Assembly: GCF_016919245.1 (NCBI RefSeq)
Contig: NZ_JAFEJA010000002.1
Location: 2,048,501-2,112,500, forward strand
Source of the DNA: Streptomyces zhihengii
Lineage (GTDB): Bacteria; Actinomycetota; Actinomycetes; Streptomycetales; Streptomycetaceae
Length of the DNA: 64,000 nucleotides
Direction of reading: 5' to 3'
Each line of letters starts with the position of its first letter. Position 1 is the first letter of the stretch. The notes beneath the pieces are model-generated. The model worked only from the letters and a program-made list of their open reading frames with translations, was not told where the DNA came from and did no database searches. A program made the position numbers and the translations under genes. Positions 26,922-36,269 of this stretch are shown piece after piece.

Positions 26922-29900
26922 TTAGCTGATGCTGGGCTCGAAGTCCGCGTGGGGTCGCTTGCGGCGATGGGCGGATTCTGTCTGCGGATGCTGGGCGCCG
27001 AGGGTGTCGGTGAGGAGGTGCAGAGCTGCCTTCTCGAGGTGCCCGGCTTCCTCAGTTTCGCCTGTGCTGCGCAGGTCGCAGGCGAGCGCGACCTGGCAGG
27101 CCAGGCTCAGAGGGTGTTCGTCCCCAAGTGTTTCTCGGGCCTGCCGGTGGGTGCGCCGGCTGAGTGCGGAGGCCTCCGTATGCTGTCCGTTGGTGCTGAG
27201 CGAGGCTGCGGTGTTGAGCGCGCAGCCGAGAACCCAGGGGTGGTTGGATCCAAGGAACGATGTCATGCCGACGAGAGCCCTCTCAAGCATGGCCAGGGCG
27301 TTGTCGGGCTCATGCATCCGTTGCATGAGAAGCGCTGTGTTGGCGGTAACGCCGTGAGCAATGGGGTGAGCAGGCCCCAGGAGTGTCCGGTAGCCGGCTT
27401 CGGCTTCAGCTAGCAGCTTCCCCGCCCGCTCGCGGTCGCCGTGTTCCCTGAGGTGATTGCCGTAGACCGTCATGCAGAGGAGTGTTGTGGGGTGCTGCGT
27501 CCCATGCGTGTCGGTAGCCCGGGTCAGTACTGCGGCCAGTGAGTCGGCCATGCCTTGCAAACGGCCGCTGTGCAGCTGACAGAGAGCAAGTTCTATATCG
27601 GCCTCGAGACATCGGGGGTGGTCTTTGCCGAAGATGCTCAGATACCGGCGGGCGACGGCTTGCTGCTGCGTCAGTGCCTCGTTGTAGCGGCCCAGGAGCC
27701 GTTGGGAACGAGCGATGGCGGTGGCTGAAGCAAGGGTGGCGGGATGGTTGTCTCCGAGGATGCGGTTTTGCAGCTTCTGGTTCGCCACGTCCTGTTCGTA
27801 GGCGTCCCGGAATTGGCCGAGCATCCGGAGCGTGATCCCTTGCTCGTATCGGACGGTGAGCGTGGCTGGTGTGTCCGGTCCGGAGATGTCGATGAGGCCG
27901 TTGAGCACGCTCTGTTGCAGGTGGTAGGACTCCTCATATCGGCCGTGGTGCCGCAGGTTGACGGCGATTGCGCTGGAGGCGGTGAGTTCGCCGAGAAGGT
28001 TGCGCGGCTCTTTTGACTTGAGCTCTGTAAGTGCCAGTCGATCTCCGTCGTACGCCGCCTGGAAGTGTCCCGCGGCGCGTAGCACTGCCCCCTCCTGGAG
28101 GATGACACTCAGCATCGGCTCATCGGCCGGGCTCATGGACGTGCTCCAGTGGGCGCGAGTCCGTGCGGCAAGGTCAATGCCTGCCTCGTACCGGCCACTG
28201 GCGTCGCAGTACCGCAGGCAGTTGAGTACGGCGGACTGCATTGTGGGGTGGCGGCTGGTGAGCGCACCGGAGGGCTCGAGGTGGGGGAGGAGTGCGGCGT
28301 AGCGAGGCCAGTGCCGGCTTTCCATCGGATTGCCGGGGTCAGCCTTGGCCAGGAGGGTGCGGACGGCCTGGCGGTGTGCCTCGCGGTGTTCGCTGCTGGT
28401 GAGCCGGGCGGCGATGTCGTGGACGAGCCGGTGCATGTAGACCATCTCCCAGCCCGGTCCTGGTTCGGCGTCGTTGGCGCGAGGGCGGTTGAGTACGGAG
28501 TAGTTGACCAGGGTGTCGAGGGCGCGAGTCCACGCGGCCTGGTCGGTCGCGATCCACCGTAGGTCTTCGGGGAGATCGGCAGGCGCGCTGTCACGCACGA
28601 TTCCGAGAGGGATGTCGCCGGGGGCGAAGGCGACGCACAGGCTGAGGACGGCCAGGGCCTGCGGGGATGTGTCGCGAAGCCGGCCGATCAGGATCGACCA
28701 GGAGGTGAGCGAGGACTGAGAAGTCCCCTCACGCGAGCTCTCGTCGGCGGTGGACAGCCCGCCGTCGCGGATCCTGCGCAGGTACTCGCGCACGTCCATG
28801 CCGGATTCGCCAAGCCAGGAGCCGGCTTGACCGAGCGGGAGAGGTACGTCGCTGACCTCTGCGGCGACCTGGTCGGCCTCGCGCTGCGAAAGGTGCGGCG
28901 CGCGGCGCATCAGATAGCTGATGGACTCGGCTCGGTCGAAACTCGGGACCTCGAGGACTTCGGTGTGGTTGCCCCAGCTGCGGTTGCGGGAGGTGATGAG
29001 CACATGGCCGGGGCCCTGGGGCAGCATGCCTGCGGCATCGTCGATGTCGTCCCAGCCGTCGAAAATGATGAGCCAGCGGCTGTATGGGTCGCCACGACGC
29101 AGGGCTTCGCGGACAGCCCGGGTGCGATCACCGTATGCGCCTCTGCTGGACACGCCGAGTTCGGCGGCCAGCTCGGCTAAGCGGTCGCTCTGCGTGTCGC
29201 GGTCATCGGAGTCGACCCACCAGACGAGATCGTAGTCCGAGCCGAATCGGTGGCTGTACTCGATGGCGATCTGTGTCTTGCCGATGCCGGACATGCCGAG
29301 CAGAGCGCAGATGGCGTTCGCAGGCTCGGCGCCTGTCAGCCGTCGTTGAAGCATGTCAAGGAGGTCATCCCGGCCTGAGAAGCGAGGATTGCGGCGGGGG
29401 ACCGAGCCCCAGATCGTGGGCGCAGTGTTGGGGAAACGGACCTCTGCCCTCGGCGGGATCGGCCGAGCGGAGGCCCTGCGGACCTGATGGTCCAGCCTGC
29501 TGAGCAAGCGGGCTGCGGCCTCTTCCGCGCCGATACCCCAGATAGGTACAGGTTCCAGCGACCCACCAGCACGGAGCAGCGGCGTGTCGGAAAGGCTGAC
29601 GGCGAGGATTCGATCAGCATTCGCCGCGACAATGCCACGCAGGGCCCTGCTCCACTCACCGGCCGGGCGGGTCTCGGAGGCGAGCAACCGGTCGCTGACG
29701 ATGAGCACGATCTGCCCGCGGGTGAGAAGCAGGTCCCGGAAGTAGTCCTCCAAAGCGGCACGACCCGGCTCCCAGCGCTGCATTCTTGCGCGGTGCCCGT
29801 GCCCCTCCAAGCACGCCGCGATCCAGGCAGCCCAGGGCTGGTGATAGCCGGGATAGACAACCGAGACACGGGACAGAGGCTCACGAGTCCGCAGCTCAAC

Positions 29901-30842
29901 CACCGTTCCTGGACCAGACCCGCTCGCGGTTCCGCCAGGTCCCGGCTGATCCCGAGCCCGCAGCCGCGCCACCTCGGCCTGCGCGGTGCGCAGCTCAGCA
30001 AGGCTCTCAGCCAGCTTCCGCTCAGTCCGTTGACTGTCGAGCTGTTCCTCCACCGCTGCCGCAGCGTCTGCTGCAAGGAGCGTGTGCTCCAGATCAGCGC
30101 AGCGTTGCTCGGCCAGTGCAACACGCTGTTCGGCTGCTTCGAGGGCAGCTTCCAGCTCAGAGACCCGCTGGAGTAGCGCGTCGTGACTCGTCAGCATCCG
30201 GCGTTGCTCCACGCGCAACAGGTCCAGTTCGATGTCTGCGGCCCGATGGTGCGACACCTCATGGGCCAATTGCTGACGCTCAGCCTCCAAGACCGCGACG
30301 CGTTCCTGATACTCCAGGAGCCTGGACGCCACCGCGTCAGCCTGCGTTCTGGCGATCGCCTTCTCCTGCAGCGCGCCGGCCAGCTGGTCCTCCAGCTGCT
30401 GCACTCGCCAAGCCCGGCTGTTCGTCGCCTTCAAAGCCGCACGCTGCATGTCTGTGAGGCGGCTGCGCACTTCCGAAGACAGCGGGCGCCCGAGCTCTTT
30501 GCCGACATCGTCGATCAGCACGGCGATGAAGTGGTCCGGAGCCACGGTCTCCCCGCTGAGATAGCGGCTCACGCTGCTCGCGCTGTAGCGGCGCAGGACC
30601 GCATACCTGCGCACGGAGACTTTCAGTTCCACAAAACACTGGCGCAGCGCCACAGCCAAGTCACGCCGTTCGCCCACGATGTCCTCGGCCAAGGGCTGCA
30701 GGCCGCTGGCCTGCGACACCGCATCGTGATCGAGGGGGACCAGCTCTCCGAAAACCGGCTCATCCATGCCGTCGCGAGCCGCGGGGCGGCCGGCGGCCCC
30801 GTCAAGGCCGCGGCCGTCCTCGGCATAACTCTCGTCGCCCAC
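26922..30842 (-). CDS. HTH/coiled-coil/TIR/NB-ARC/TPR protein (FxsT-like STAND NTPase)
   Basis: 1306 residues; an alternative start is ATG 30767. Residues ~60-145 form an HTH-like region (RRYSASSVSRYLSGETVAPD) and ~146-298 a coiled coil. About 325-455 is a TIR-like domain (VSVVYPGYHQPWAAWIAACL, then GQIVLIVSDRLL). An NB-ARC NTPase follows, with P-loop GMSGIGKT at 516-523 and Walker B RWLIIFDGWDDID. The last ~450 residues are TPR repeats (LGDNHPATL-type motifs), ending DFEPSIS. The layout matches the TPR protein of FxSxx-COOH systems, but no FxsA or FxsB is nearby. It is likely a cytosolic sensor that oligomerises and activates the TIR effector. Confidence 0.82.
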   Translation of the reverse strand: MGDESYAEDGRGLDGAAGRPAARDGMDEPVFGELVPLDHDAVSQASGLQPLAEDIVGERRDLAVALRQCFVELKVSVRRYAVLRRYSASSVSRYLSGETVAPDHFIAVLIDDVGKELGRPLSSEVRSRLTDMQRAALKATNSRAWRVQQLEDQLAGALQEKAIARTQADAVASRLLEYQERVAVLEAERQQLAHEVSHHRAADIELDLLRVEQRRMLTSHDALLQRVSELEAALEAAEQRVALAEQRCADLEHTLLAADAAAAVEEQLDSQRTERKLAESLAELRTAQAEVARLRARDQPGPGGTASGSGPGTVVELRTREPLSRVSVVYPGYHQPWAAWIAACLEGHGHRARMQRWEPGRAALEDYFRDLLLTRGQIVLIVSDRLLASETRPAGEWSRALRGIVAANADRILAVSLSDTPLLRAGGSLEPVPIWGIGAEEAAARLLSRLDHQVRRASARPIPPRAEVRFPNTAPTIWGSVPRRNPRFSGRDDLLDMLQRRLTGAEPANAICALLGMSGIGKTQIAIEYSHRFGSDYDLVWWVDSDDRDTQSDRLAELAAELGVSSRGAYGDRTRAVREALRRGDPYSRWLIIFDGWDDIDDAAGMLPQGPGHVLITSRNRSWGNHTEVLEVPSFDRAESISYLMRRAPHLSQREADQVAAEVSDVPLPLGQAGSWLGESGMDVREYLRRIRDGGLSTADESSREGTSQSSLTSWSILIGRLRDTSPQALAVLSLCVAFAPGDIPLGIVRDSAPADLPEDLRWIATDQAAWTRALDTLVNYSVLNRPRANDAEPGPGWEMVYMHRLVHDIAARLTSSEHREAHRQAVRTLLAKADPGNPMESRHWPRYAALLPHLEPSGALTSRHPTMQSAVLNCLRYCDASGRYEAGIDLAARTRAHWSTSMSPADEPMLSVILQEGAVLRAAGHFQAAYDGDRLALTELKSKEPRNLLGELTASSAIAVNLRHHGRYEESYHLQQSVLNGLIDISGPDTPATLTVRYEQGITLRMLGQFRDAYEQDVANQKLQNRILGDNHPATLASATAIARSQRLLGRYNEALTQQQAVARRYLSIFGKDHPRCLEADIELALCQLHSGRLQGMADSLAAVLTRATDTHGTQHPTTLLCMTVYGNHLREHGDRERAGKLLAEAEAGYRTLLGPAHPIAHGVTANTALLMQRMHEPDNALAMLERALVGMTSFLGSNHPWVLGCALNTAASLSTNGQHTEASALSRRTHRQARETLGDEHPLSLACQVALACDLRSTGETEEAGHLEKAALHLLTDTLGAQHPQTESAHRRKRPHADFEPSIS

Positions 30843-30967
30843 CCCTACGTCTCCTCTGGGCGTGCTGAGGCCGTGTGTCCCACAGGATCCGCAACGTGTA
30901 GCTCTTGGCGCAACACCCTTTGAGACGGCGAGTGTTGCAGGACCAGTTCTTCCTCGGAAAGGCAGTC

Positions 30968-31084
30968 ATGATGAATCGGAAGACGTCGCTGAAGGTTGCT
31001 CTCGCGCTCGTTGGCGCCGGTGTCTCCGGGGCAGTGAGGGCGGTAGTCGGCTGGCTTCTTGGCGCGGGAACGGAAGCGCCGTAG
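30968..31084 (+). CDS. Possible 38-residue hydrophobic peptide
   Basis: ATG ATG at 30968 follows GGAAAGGCAGTC, a plausible ribosome site. The peptide reads MMNRKTSLKVALALVGAGVS, then GAVRAVVGWLLGAGTEAP and stop: a basic N-terminus and one hydrophobic helix. It is divergent from the TIR-NB-ARC gene 126 bp away. It could be a small membrane peptide or toxin, or chance. There is no FxSxx ending. Confidence 0.35.
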   Translation: MMNRKTSLKVALALVGAGVSGAVRAVVGWLLGAGTEAP

Positions 31085-31085
31085 G

Positions 31086-31632
31086 CTCAACGATTTGGCC
31101 CGCCTCCCCGTCGCGTACGGCGTCCTGTCGGTATTCCTGTGCCAGAACGACCCCGGCGCGTGCGAGATCTGGGACGCGGGCTCCAGCGCGAACAGGGTCT
31201 GCCTGTTCCCCCGGAAGGGGTTGCGGCCGGTCGCCGTACCCGGGGCCGGACTGGCATTGCTGCCCGCCGTCTCCGGCATCCGCACCCACGTGGTGGAGTT
31301 CGATCCCGAGCAGGTCGACGAGACCGAGGCGGAGGGGGTTGAGCCCGGCGAGGAGTGCGAGCCCGACGCGTACGACGTCGCGCCAGGGGTGGATGCGCGA
31401 ACCCGGCGAACGGTTCGGGCAACAGCGCGAAGTGCTCGGGTCACTCGGCGGCAATCCCTCCTACCTCGAGAACGAACGCGTACCCGCGTGCCCCTCCTGC
31501 GCCGTCACCATGGAGTTCGTGGCCCACCTGGAGGAAGGGATGACCTACGAGACCTCGATGAACCTCGGCGGTCAGCTGGGCTACGTCCTCGTGTGCCGTC
31601 CCTGCCGCCGGGGAGCCTTCCTCACCGGTTGA
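31086..31632 (+). pseudogene. Hypothetical Cys-motif protein, frameshifted
   Basis: Two frames give parts of one protein: VLSVFLCQNDPGACEIWDAG onward (to ~31380), then YLENERVPACPSCAVTMEFV and YVLVCRPCRRGAFLTG with stop at 31632. Paired CPSC and CRPC suggest a zinc ribbon. The layout loosely resembles DUF1963-like proteins, but this is uncertain. A single-base shift near 31380 breaks it and the start codon is unclear. Confidence 0.5.
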
Positions 31633-31721
31633 GAGCCCTGCAATCGACTCCGAAGGTGGCGTCGGCTTGACGCGCCGCAAAGGGCCTCTGAGGCCGCCGA
31701 CTGCTCTGCCGCGGCCCTGCC

Positions 31722-31916
31722 GTCACCACCCGCATCGACACCGACAGCACTTCCGCCCCGACCGTGCACGCTGCCACCGCCTACATGAGCACTGCCCGTC
31801 ACGGCTTCGACAGCTATCAGCCACATCCCTCGCTCGCCGAGGCCACCTGCACCGATGGCAGCCGTGTGCGCCTGGTCTTCCACACCGACGTCCGTGTCCG
31901 TGACCACGACGCCTGA
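31722..31916 (+). pseudogene. Hypothetical coding remnant
   Basis: An open frame of 64 residues with no start, good codon bias and natural composition (RHGFDSYQPHPSLAEATCTD, VRLVFHTDVRVRDHDA, stop). About 15 bases later another frame reads RYCADDAGQTWPDDI and runs into repeat copy B, so the 31.7-32.2 kb segment is a mosaic of gene ends. Confidence 0.4.
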
Positions 31917-32035
31917 CGCCGACGCGCTGTTGTGGGCAACCGTTACTGCGCGGATGACGCCGGTCAGACCTGGCCCGACGACATCCTTCTGTCTCCGTCA
32001 GCGATGTCGTCGAGGTCGCGGGCCCTGATCACTGG

Positions 32036-32188
32036 TTCCTCTACCTCCGCGTCGACTTTGTCGGCTTCTCCGCCGTCCCCGTGCCCACCCGCTTGACCGA
32101 CTTCGTCGGCACCCGCGGGGAGCGATTGTCCATACGTGTGGATCGTCCGCGGAGGCACGTAGTTGGGGTTTGTCCGTAGCAGCGTGCC
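32036..32188. repeat. 153-bp dispersed repeat, copy B
   Basis: Same orientation and length as 11066-11218, with a handful of differences, for example TTTGTCGG for TCTGTCGG. Here the coding reading is longer upstream (VSVSDVVEVAGPDHW leads into it), which suggests that this copy is closer to the source gene. Confidence 0.75.
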
Positions 32189-32191
32189 TGG

Positions 32192-32830
32192 CTATCCCCG
32201 TTCGGGGCGCAGCAGAACCTCGCTGCCTACAGGTGTGAAGCCGCAGGCGAGAAAGGCGCGTAGAGAACGGGCGTTGCCGGGGGACACGGCAGCGAAGACC
32301 GGGTCGGCTTCCGGAACCAGGGAAAGGGCGTCGGTGAGGAGCGACCGCCCATGTCCTTTGCTGCCGTCCTGAACACGGTGGAGTTCGATGCTCAGCTCGC
32401 GCCGCCCGGCGAGGCCGTCGGCCAGCGTGACGAGGCCGCGTTCGTCACCGTAGACTTTGACGTTCGTCCGCATCTCCCGGGCATAGCGGACGCGTGAATG
32501 ATCATCTGCATCGGTCAGCTCTGCCAGACGCGGTGGGCCACCCGTGCCCCGAGCCGTGAGTGTCGCGTCGGTGACACCGATCCAGCCCTTCGGGCCGGCC
32601 AAGTGACGCAGGAAATCCGGCGAGAGCGACTCGCCGAAGCCATCTGGTCCCCGGGTATGTACGGCCTGACTGGTCATGGCGGTGGCGATGACGGCGTGGC
32701 CGGTGAAGGCGACCGAGCACTCAAGTCCCCTGGGCAGGGGCGGCAGCACCGTTACACGGCCGTCGACCGGAGGGAAGCAGCCGTCGGCGGCAGCCATGAA
32801 GAATGTGAGGAGCGGGTGCGGTGCGCCCAC
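32192..32830 (-). CDS. GNAT-like N-acetyltransferase
   Basis: 212 residues. The N-terminal half (PPLPRGLECSVAFTGHAVIA, DFLRHLAGPKGWIGVTDATL) and C-terminal half (ELSIELHRVQDGSKGHGRSL, then AAVSPGNARSLRAFLACGFT) together match GNAT proteins, the latter containing the acetyl-CoA loop GSKGHGRSLL and the SLRAFLACGF helix. The substrate is unknown. It appears intact, and ends 3 bp from repeat copy B. Confidence 0.75.
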   Translation of the reverse strand: MGAPHPLLTFFMAAADGCFPPVDGRVTVLPPLPRGLECSVAFTGHAVIATAMTSQAVHTRGPDGFGESLSPDFLRHLAGPKGWIGVTDATLTARGTGGPPRLAELTDADDHSRVRYAREMRTNVKVYGDERGLVTLADGLAGRRELSIELHRVQDGSKGHGRSLLTDALSLVPEADPVFAAVSPGNARSLRAFLACGFTPVGSEVLLRPERG

Positions 32831-33430
32831 GCTAGTCCACCTGTCTGTTGAGGAAGCCGGCAGGAAGCAATTGTCGGACAGATCCTGTCGATCAGTTGAG
32901 ATTGTTCATGCTGCGAGGTTTTCCAGCGTTCGAAGAGCCGGCCGCGTTCGAAGCGGGCACCGGCCCGCACGAGGGCGACAAGGTGGGCTGCGCTTACCCC
33001 GGGCCACCGGGGCGGTGCGGGCTCGACCAGCTTGAACACAGGTCCCGCCAGCTGAGCGCAGACAGGACCTTTGTCACAGCATCGAGGGGGCGGAGGTGAA
33101 CCGCCCCTTCAACGCTGCGCCCACACCCTGCCAGGCAAGCCGCACTCAGGAATTTGCGGGCGGCTGCGCAGACAAGGACAAAGGCAACCCTTGTGCAACT
33201 TCCCTTCCAGGTAACGTTCTCATCGCCCGGCAGCCGCCCCTCCCGGGACGTGTATCGGGACGCAGTTGGCGTTCTGTCGTCCCGTGGAGAGGACATCGTC
33301 CGCCCCCGACGGCTGCCTTCCGGGCCCCGACCACACCCGGACTGCAGGGCAGAAATCGGTTGCGCCACCAGGGCCCCTCCTGATCCTCTGCCCCGCGGAG
33401 ATCACCGCGTTGTCGTACGAGGGAGGCACC
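32831..33430. other. Gap without convincing gene
   Basis: 600 bases between the GNAT gene and the serine hydrolase. A minus-strand stretch (HLVALVRAGARFERGRLFER, 32900-33020) looks coding-like but has no start or family. The rest is featureless; the last ~100 bases presumably hold the promoter of the hydrolase gene. Confidence 0.4.
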
Positions 33431-34510
33431 ATGTCCGGAGCAAGTGTGGGATTCGGCGCGGGGGTGCGGTCGGTCGTCGAACACGCGGTGGCGGAGGGGT
33501 TCTCCGGGACAGTGAGCGTGGTGGCCGAAGGGAGGCCGGTGCTGCAGGGCGCCTACGGCAAGGCCAGCCGTCGATGGGACATCGACAACACCATGGACAC
33601 ACGGTTCCGGATAGCCTCCATATCCAAGGCGTTCACGGCCGTCACCGTCCTGCGCCTGGCCCAGGACGGTGCGGTGGACCTCGACGAACCACTCCTGCCG
33701 CACGTGCGCCACGCGCACCCCTCACTCGACTCAGGCATCACCCTGCGCCATGCGCTCACCATGACGTCGGGTATCGCGGACTGGTTCGAGGAGGACAGCG
33801 AGACCTGGGCGGCCGACTGGGCCGCACTCTGCGCCGCGCACCCGCTCTACCTGCTGCGCGATAACGCGGACTACCTGCCGCTGTTTATCGGCAAGCCGGG
33901 CCACTTTGCGCCGGGGGAGCGCTACCGGTACAACGGTGCCGGATACATCCTCCTCGGCCTCATGATCGAGAAACTTACGGGCCTGGACTTCATCGAAGCG
34001 ATCCACCGCTACGTCTTCGCACCCGCCGCCATGTCCGACGCCGGGTTCATGGCGCTCGACTCCGCGGGGCCCGGCCTCGCCGAGGGCTACCTCGCTCGCG
34101 CCGACAGCCCCGCAGCCCTGCGCACGAACCTCTACGGGACCACGCCCCGTGGCGCGGCAGACGGAGGAGCCACCTGCACCGCGGACGATCTCGTGGCCTT
34201 CGCCCGCGCCCTGCGGTCAGGCACGCTCCTTAACGAGACGGCGACGCGGCTCGCCCTCACCCCGCAGGTCCCAGAACGGGAAGAGAAGGTACGCGGCTAC
34301 CGCTGGATGTACGGCTTCGGGCTCACCTTCCTCCTCGACGACAACGACCGCGTCGTGCGGTGGGGACACACAGGTGAGGAGGACGGCGCAAGCGCCCGGC
34401 TGTACCACTACCCCGAGGGCGACGTGGATATCGCCGTGCTGAGCAACGTCAGCTGGTCAGCCGGGGACCTCGGATGGGCCATCCACGACGCGGTGGTGGC
34501 CGACCGTTAG
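33431..34510 (+). CDS. Serine hydrolase, beta-lactamase class C/DD-peptidase fold
   Basis: 359 residues from ATG 33431, with GGGAGG six bases upstream. The nucleophile motif SISK (in RIASISKAFTAVT) is canonical SxxK. The second motif is atypical: ERYRYNGAGYILLG where relatives have YSN. GHTGEEDG occupies the KTG position. There is no signal peptide, so it is cytosolic or unconventionally exported. It may act as esterase, peptidase or beta-lactamase-like enzyme; the specificity cannot be read. It stands alone, followed by an IS1182 remnant. Confidence 0.82.
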   Translation: MSGASVGFGAGVRSVVEHAVAEGFSGTVSVVAEGRPVLQGAYGKASRRWDIDNTMDTRFRIASISKAFTAVTVLRLAQDGAVDLDEPLLPHVRHAHPSLDSGITLRHALTMTSGIADWFEEDSETWAADWAALCAAHPLYLLRDNADYLPLFIGKPGHFAPGERYRYNGAGYILLGLMIEKLTGLDFIEAIHRYVFAPAAMSDAGFMALDSAGPGLAEGYLARADSPAALRTNLYGTTPRGAADGGATCTADDLVAFARALRSGTLLNETATRLALTPQVPEREEKVRGYRWMYGFGLTFLLDDNDRVVRWGHTGEEDGASARLYHYPEGDVDIAVLSNVSWSAGDLGWAIHDAVVADR

Positions 34511-34672
34511 GACTTTTCGTCCTGTCGGGTAAGCGGACACCGTCAGGACCAGATTGTCGGGCAGTGACTGAGCTTGACTCTGTCGGGAATCTTGGAGTTT
34601 CCCGGTGCGGCAGCAAGATCGACGGGCATGCTCGGGTAGTTCCGCTGACCGATACAGCTGTCGAGGTGCTCG

Positions 34673-35234
34673 TTGTCCCTTCGTCCCTGTTCCGGTGAGC
34701 AGGTTCCGTCTCTGACTGCGCAGGTTGCGCGGGCGAGCAACCCGGGTGGCACGACGGCGATATGGGTGCGGGACCGCCTCGACGGGCTGTGGCGTGACGA
34801 GGACTTCGCGGACTGGTACCGGCGGGACGGACGCCCGGGTCTTTCACCTGCTCAGCTGGCCACCGTCTGTGTGCTGCAGTTCCTGCCCGGCCTGTCGGAC
34901 AGGCAGGCTGCCGAGTCTGTCCGCTGCCGCATCGACTTCAAGTACGCGATGGCCATGGAGCTGGACGATCCCGGGTTCCATCACAGTGTGCTGAGCGACT
35001 TCCGTGATCGTCTCGCCGAGGACGGCCGCGCCGACCGTCTCCTCGACCTCGCACTCGCGCGCCTGAGGGAGGCCGCTGACCGAGAGCTGTGCTGCCGATG
35101 GCCCCAACGTGATCAAGGATGTCGCCACCACCGCGGCCACCACCCACGACAGCCAGGTCCTGCCTGGCATCCACACCCGCCTGGCTCGTCGCGGGCTGCT
35201 GCCCGCCGAGCACCTGGTCGACGCCGGCACCTGA
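34673..35234 (+). pseudogene. IS1182-family transposase remnant
   Basis: The N-terminal domain is present (VRDRLDGLWRDEDFADWYRR, RPGLSPAQLATVCVLQFLPG, DDPGFHHSVLSDFRDRL). After ~35090 the frame shifts and a distant middle segment ([32 protein letters not shown], stop) is joined. The DDE core is deleted. Its right end abuts the broken DapA-like gene. Confidence 0.78.
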
Positions 35235-35242
35235 CGGGTGCG

Positions 35243-35478
35243 CAGGGCCCGATGCCGGCGATGACCGGCACGCCGTCGGCGTGCTCGACCGCGAGGCGGG
35301 TCACGCGGGCGCGCTCCTCAAGGGACAGGTAGGCATAGGAGCCGGTGGAGCCCAGCGCGCCGATGGAGTCGACGCTGGCGGCGGCGAGCCGCTGGACCAG
35401 CGCGGCGTACGCCTTCTCGTCGACGTTGCCGTTGCCGGGGACGGGAGTGAGCGGGAAGGCGCTCAGGCCGGTGGACAA
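35243..35478 (-). pseudogene. DapA-like (dihydrodipicolinate synthase family) protein, N-terminal fragment
   Basis: From TTG 35478, preceded by GGAGG, about 78 residues match the DapA/NAL TIM-barrel start: TGLSAFPLTPVPGNGNVDEK, then SIGALGSTGSYAYLSLEERA and VPVIAGIG. The barrel is cut off by the IS1182 remnant, so the Schiff-base lysine is missing. It was the third gene of the EamA-B3/4 operon. Confidence 0.75.
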
Positions 35479-35561
35479 GACGGCCTCCAAAAGGGGGGTG
35501 CGGGGGGCTTTCGGCGGGGCGGGGGTGGCTGCCGCGGTGCTGAGCGGGCGGGCCGGGCTGG

Positions 35562-36269
35562 TCAGACGGTGGCGTCGGGGTGGGCCGGGTTGAGGTAGTG
35601 CACGGTGCTGGTGTCGCAGTGCGGCTGCAGGAGTTCCTGCAGGTCGCCAGCCGCGGTCTTGAGCAGCTGCTCGTCGCGGGTGGCGGCGACGGTCTCCAGG
35701 ACGAAGGCGACGCGGGTGGAGTCCTCGGTGACGCGGGTGCGGTGGGCGTCGCGGTGGTTCCAGTGCCGGGTGAGGACGTCGGTGGTGTCGGTGTAGATGA
35801 CCTCGCCGGGCTTGGGCGTCTCGACGGTGCCGGGCTCGCCGAGCGGGGTGAAGGTCTCGCTGCCGTCGGCGTAGCGGATCTCGACGTCGCCGGTGACCTG
35901 GCCGAGGTCGAAGGCGCCGGCGGGCAGGCCGTGGCGGACGGAGACGGCGTTGTAGGAGTCGACGGCCGGGTTGATCCGGGGCAGGGGGCCCTTCTTCGCC
36001 AGGCGGCGGCCCAGGGCGTCGACGCTGGGCCGGATGCGACGGGGGTTGGTGCCGAAGGCGCGGTAGACGGCATGCCATGCCTCGATGCGCGGGTCGTTCT
36101 CGTCGGCCGGGGACCAGGAGCCGTCGGCGAGCCGGGCCTCCAGTTCTTCCAGGGCGGCGGTGGTGGCTGGCCACGGTTCGCGGCCGCGCAGACCGGTGGC
36201 GGTGACGACGGCGATAAGGGTGTCGGGGAAGGTGTCAGCGACAGCCGGGGTGAGGCGGAAGAGGGTCAT
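35562..36269 (-). CDS. B3/B4 domain protein
   Basis: 235 residues of the B3/B4 domain also found in phenylalanyl-tRNA synthetase beta chains: AWHAVYRAFGTNPRRIRPSV, PLPRINPAVDSYNAVSVRHG, AFDLGQVTGDVEIRYADGSE, then EVIYTDTTDVLTRHWNHRDA. Stand-alone members are thought to edit or bind amino acids or tRNA. It lies between an EamA transporter and a DapA-like gene and overlaps the former by ~35 bp, suggesting an amino-acid-related operon. It seems intact. Confidence 0.82.
   Translation of the reverse strand: MTLFRLTPAVADTFPDTLIAVVTATGLRGREPWPATTAALEELEARLADGSWSPADENDPRIEAWHAVYRAFGTNPRRIRPSVDALGRRLAKKGPLPRINPAVDSYNAVSVRHGLPAGAFDLGQVTGDVEIRYADGSETFTPLGEPGTVETPKPGEVIYTDTTDVLTRHWNHRDAHRTRVTEDSTRVAFVLETVAATRDEQLLKTAAGDLQELLQPHCDTSTVHYLNPAHPDATV

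Noticed and set aside
26922..26960. FxSxx-COOH tail on the TIR-NB-ARC protein
   Set aside because: The protein ends DFEPSIS, which does not satisfy F-x-S-x-x at the C-terminus, and no fxs maturation genes are present.
35113..36174. 353-residue minus-strand frame containing a DapA-like end
   Set aside because: Only the part below 35480 is DapA-like; upstream it is a wrong-frame shadow of the B3/4 gene, so a shorter fragment was called.
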